In this document: positions 9,700 through 10,000 of the stretch, in pieces
How the letters are laid out: each line of letters starts with the position of its first letter
How positions within the stretch are numbered: the stretch's first letter is position 1
Origin: Eimeria necatrix
Lineage: Eukaryota; Apicomplexa; Conoidasida; Eucoccidiorida; Eimeriidae
Assembly: GCF_000499385.1 (NCBI RefSeq)
Contig: NW_013653552.1
Span: forward strand, 1 to 10,000
Direction: 5' to 3'
DNA: 10,000 nucleotides
Made by a program: the position numbers and the translations under genes
Notes under the pieces: generated by a model
Told to the model about the DNA's origin: nothing
The model's input: only the letters and a program-made list of their open reading frames with translations
Databases searched by the model: none

Positions 9700-9941
9700 A
9701 GCCGCGCAGAGCAGGCGAGGTTAAAATACCTGTTGATGCAGCTGCAGCTCAGCCAGCAGCAGCAGCAGCACCAGCAGCAGCAGACGCTGCAGCAGCAGCA
9801 AAAGACGCTGCAGCAGCAGCAGCAGCAGCAGACGCTGCAGCAGCAAAAAAACAACGCGCAGCAGCAGCAGCTTTTTCTTTTCTTTTGGGGTTTTCAATTG
9901 CTGCTTATGCAGTTTACTCTTTAGTCAAATCCTTTCTTTAG
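8957..9941 (+). CDS. unrecognised Ala-rich protein with C-terminal membrane segment
   Basis: I do not recognise the product. Three exons join in phase 0: a first exon ending at 9190 (Ala/Glu-rich, then VFAGAAAARGTDLS and AKRYK, donor GTAATT), exon 9242-9307 (22 residues, VDLDKCSQAAAFQTLQ, donor GTAAACCC) and exon 9537-9941 after CTCAG (DYERRIEEILGGELQHEPLE, long Ala runs, KPRRAGEVKIPVD, stop TAG). The joined segment FQTLQDYERRIEEIL looks helical. The last 22 or so residues (FSFLLGFSIAAYAVYSLVKS) are hydrophobic with only a short tail after them, which suggests a tail-anchored membrane protein. The 5' end is uncertain: an ATG at 8880 opens a different frame (MSCSAVAAL to HFNELFEL) that would need a frameshift or hidden intron in the CAG tract. 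Confidence 0.5.
8967..9095. repeat. CAG/CTG tract with 15-bp period
   Basis: After a perfect (CAG)4(CTG)4 palindrome at 8970-8993, the unit CTG(CAG)4 repeats four times, then AAG(CAG)4-5. One frame reads LQQQQ repeats; the frame in phase with the downstream exons reads poly-Ala, with Glu where AAG occurs. Confidence 0.85.
9299..9511 (+). repeat. CCCTAAA arrays in an intron
   Basis: The intron 9308-9536 begins GTAAACCCTAAACCC and holds CCCTAAA arrays at about 9308-9344, 9389-9416, 9460-9480 and 9500-9510, separated by unique islands. Two further GTAAACCC donor-like sites occur inside it. The repeat strand is opposite to that in the PI 4-kinase and NAA50 introns. Confidence 0.85.
9605..9870. 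repeat. CAG/GCA tracts in the last exon
   Basis: Several CAG tracts are broken by charged codons, giving Ala runs with periodic Asp/Lys in the used frame. They lie between the helical segment and the membrane segment. Confidence 0.85.
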
Positions 9942-10000
9942 TGCTGCAGCAGCTAAATCCATTTATATTTTTATTTGTTTTTAGATTTATAATTATAATT
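9942..10000. other. short AT-rich 3' flank
   Basis: Nothing identifiable follows the stop codon apart from AT-rich sequence. Confidence 0.6.

Overview
The window looks like nuclear DNA of an apicomplexan coccidian, most probably an Eimeria species. I infer this from three things seen together: telomere-like TTTAGGG/CCCTAAA heptamers scattered through gene interiors, long CAG/CTG tracts read as poly-Ala, poly-Gln, poly-Ser or poly-Leu inside exons, and genes cut into short exons. Repeat-rich segments with exactly these two repeat classes, and homopolymeric amino-acid tracts, are established features of Eimeria genomes. The species is not determined.

Layout. 1-1756: AT-rich minisatellite and simple repeats, decayed tandem copies of a short unit, a CTG tract, and duplicated splice-junction sequence. 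1757-4103 (+): last five recognisable exons of a type III beta phosphatidylinositol 4-kinase, ending the catalytic lobe; the gene begins left of the window or in exons I could not find. About 4500-5485 (+): fragments of an unrecognised gene with poly-Ala/Leu tracts. 5642-7141 (+): a complete three-exon gene for an NAA50-type N-alpha-acetyltransferase with a poly-Ala N-terminal extension. 7825-8483 (+): a tentative three-exon unrecognised gene ending in a Gln/Ser-rich tail. About 8957-9941 (+): an unrecognised Ala-rich protein with a C-terminal membrane segment. Spaces between are AT-rich simple repeats.

The most striking feature is how the heptamer repeats relate to gene structure. Several introns are almost entirely TTTAGGG, with the 5' splice site lying 0-8 bases from the first repeat; in the last gene the introns carry the opposite strand (CCCTAAA) and the donor reads GTAAACCC. 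In the acetyltransferase the same repeats are also coding: they spell part of the conserved GNAT region, part of the C-terminal tail and the stop codon. In the kinase, the 3' splice junction plus the first bases of an exon has been tandemly copied upstream of the real exon at two places.

The two identified genes act in unrelated pathways (Golgi phosphoinositide signalling and protein N-terminal acetylation). I see no operon-like or pathway link between neighbours; what they share is the repeat invasion. All exon models were made by eye from reading frame, splice phase and family conservation.
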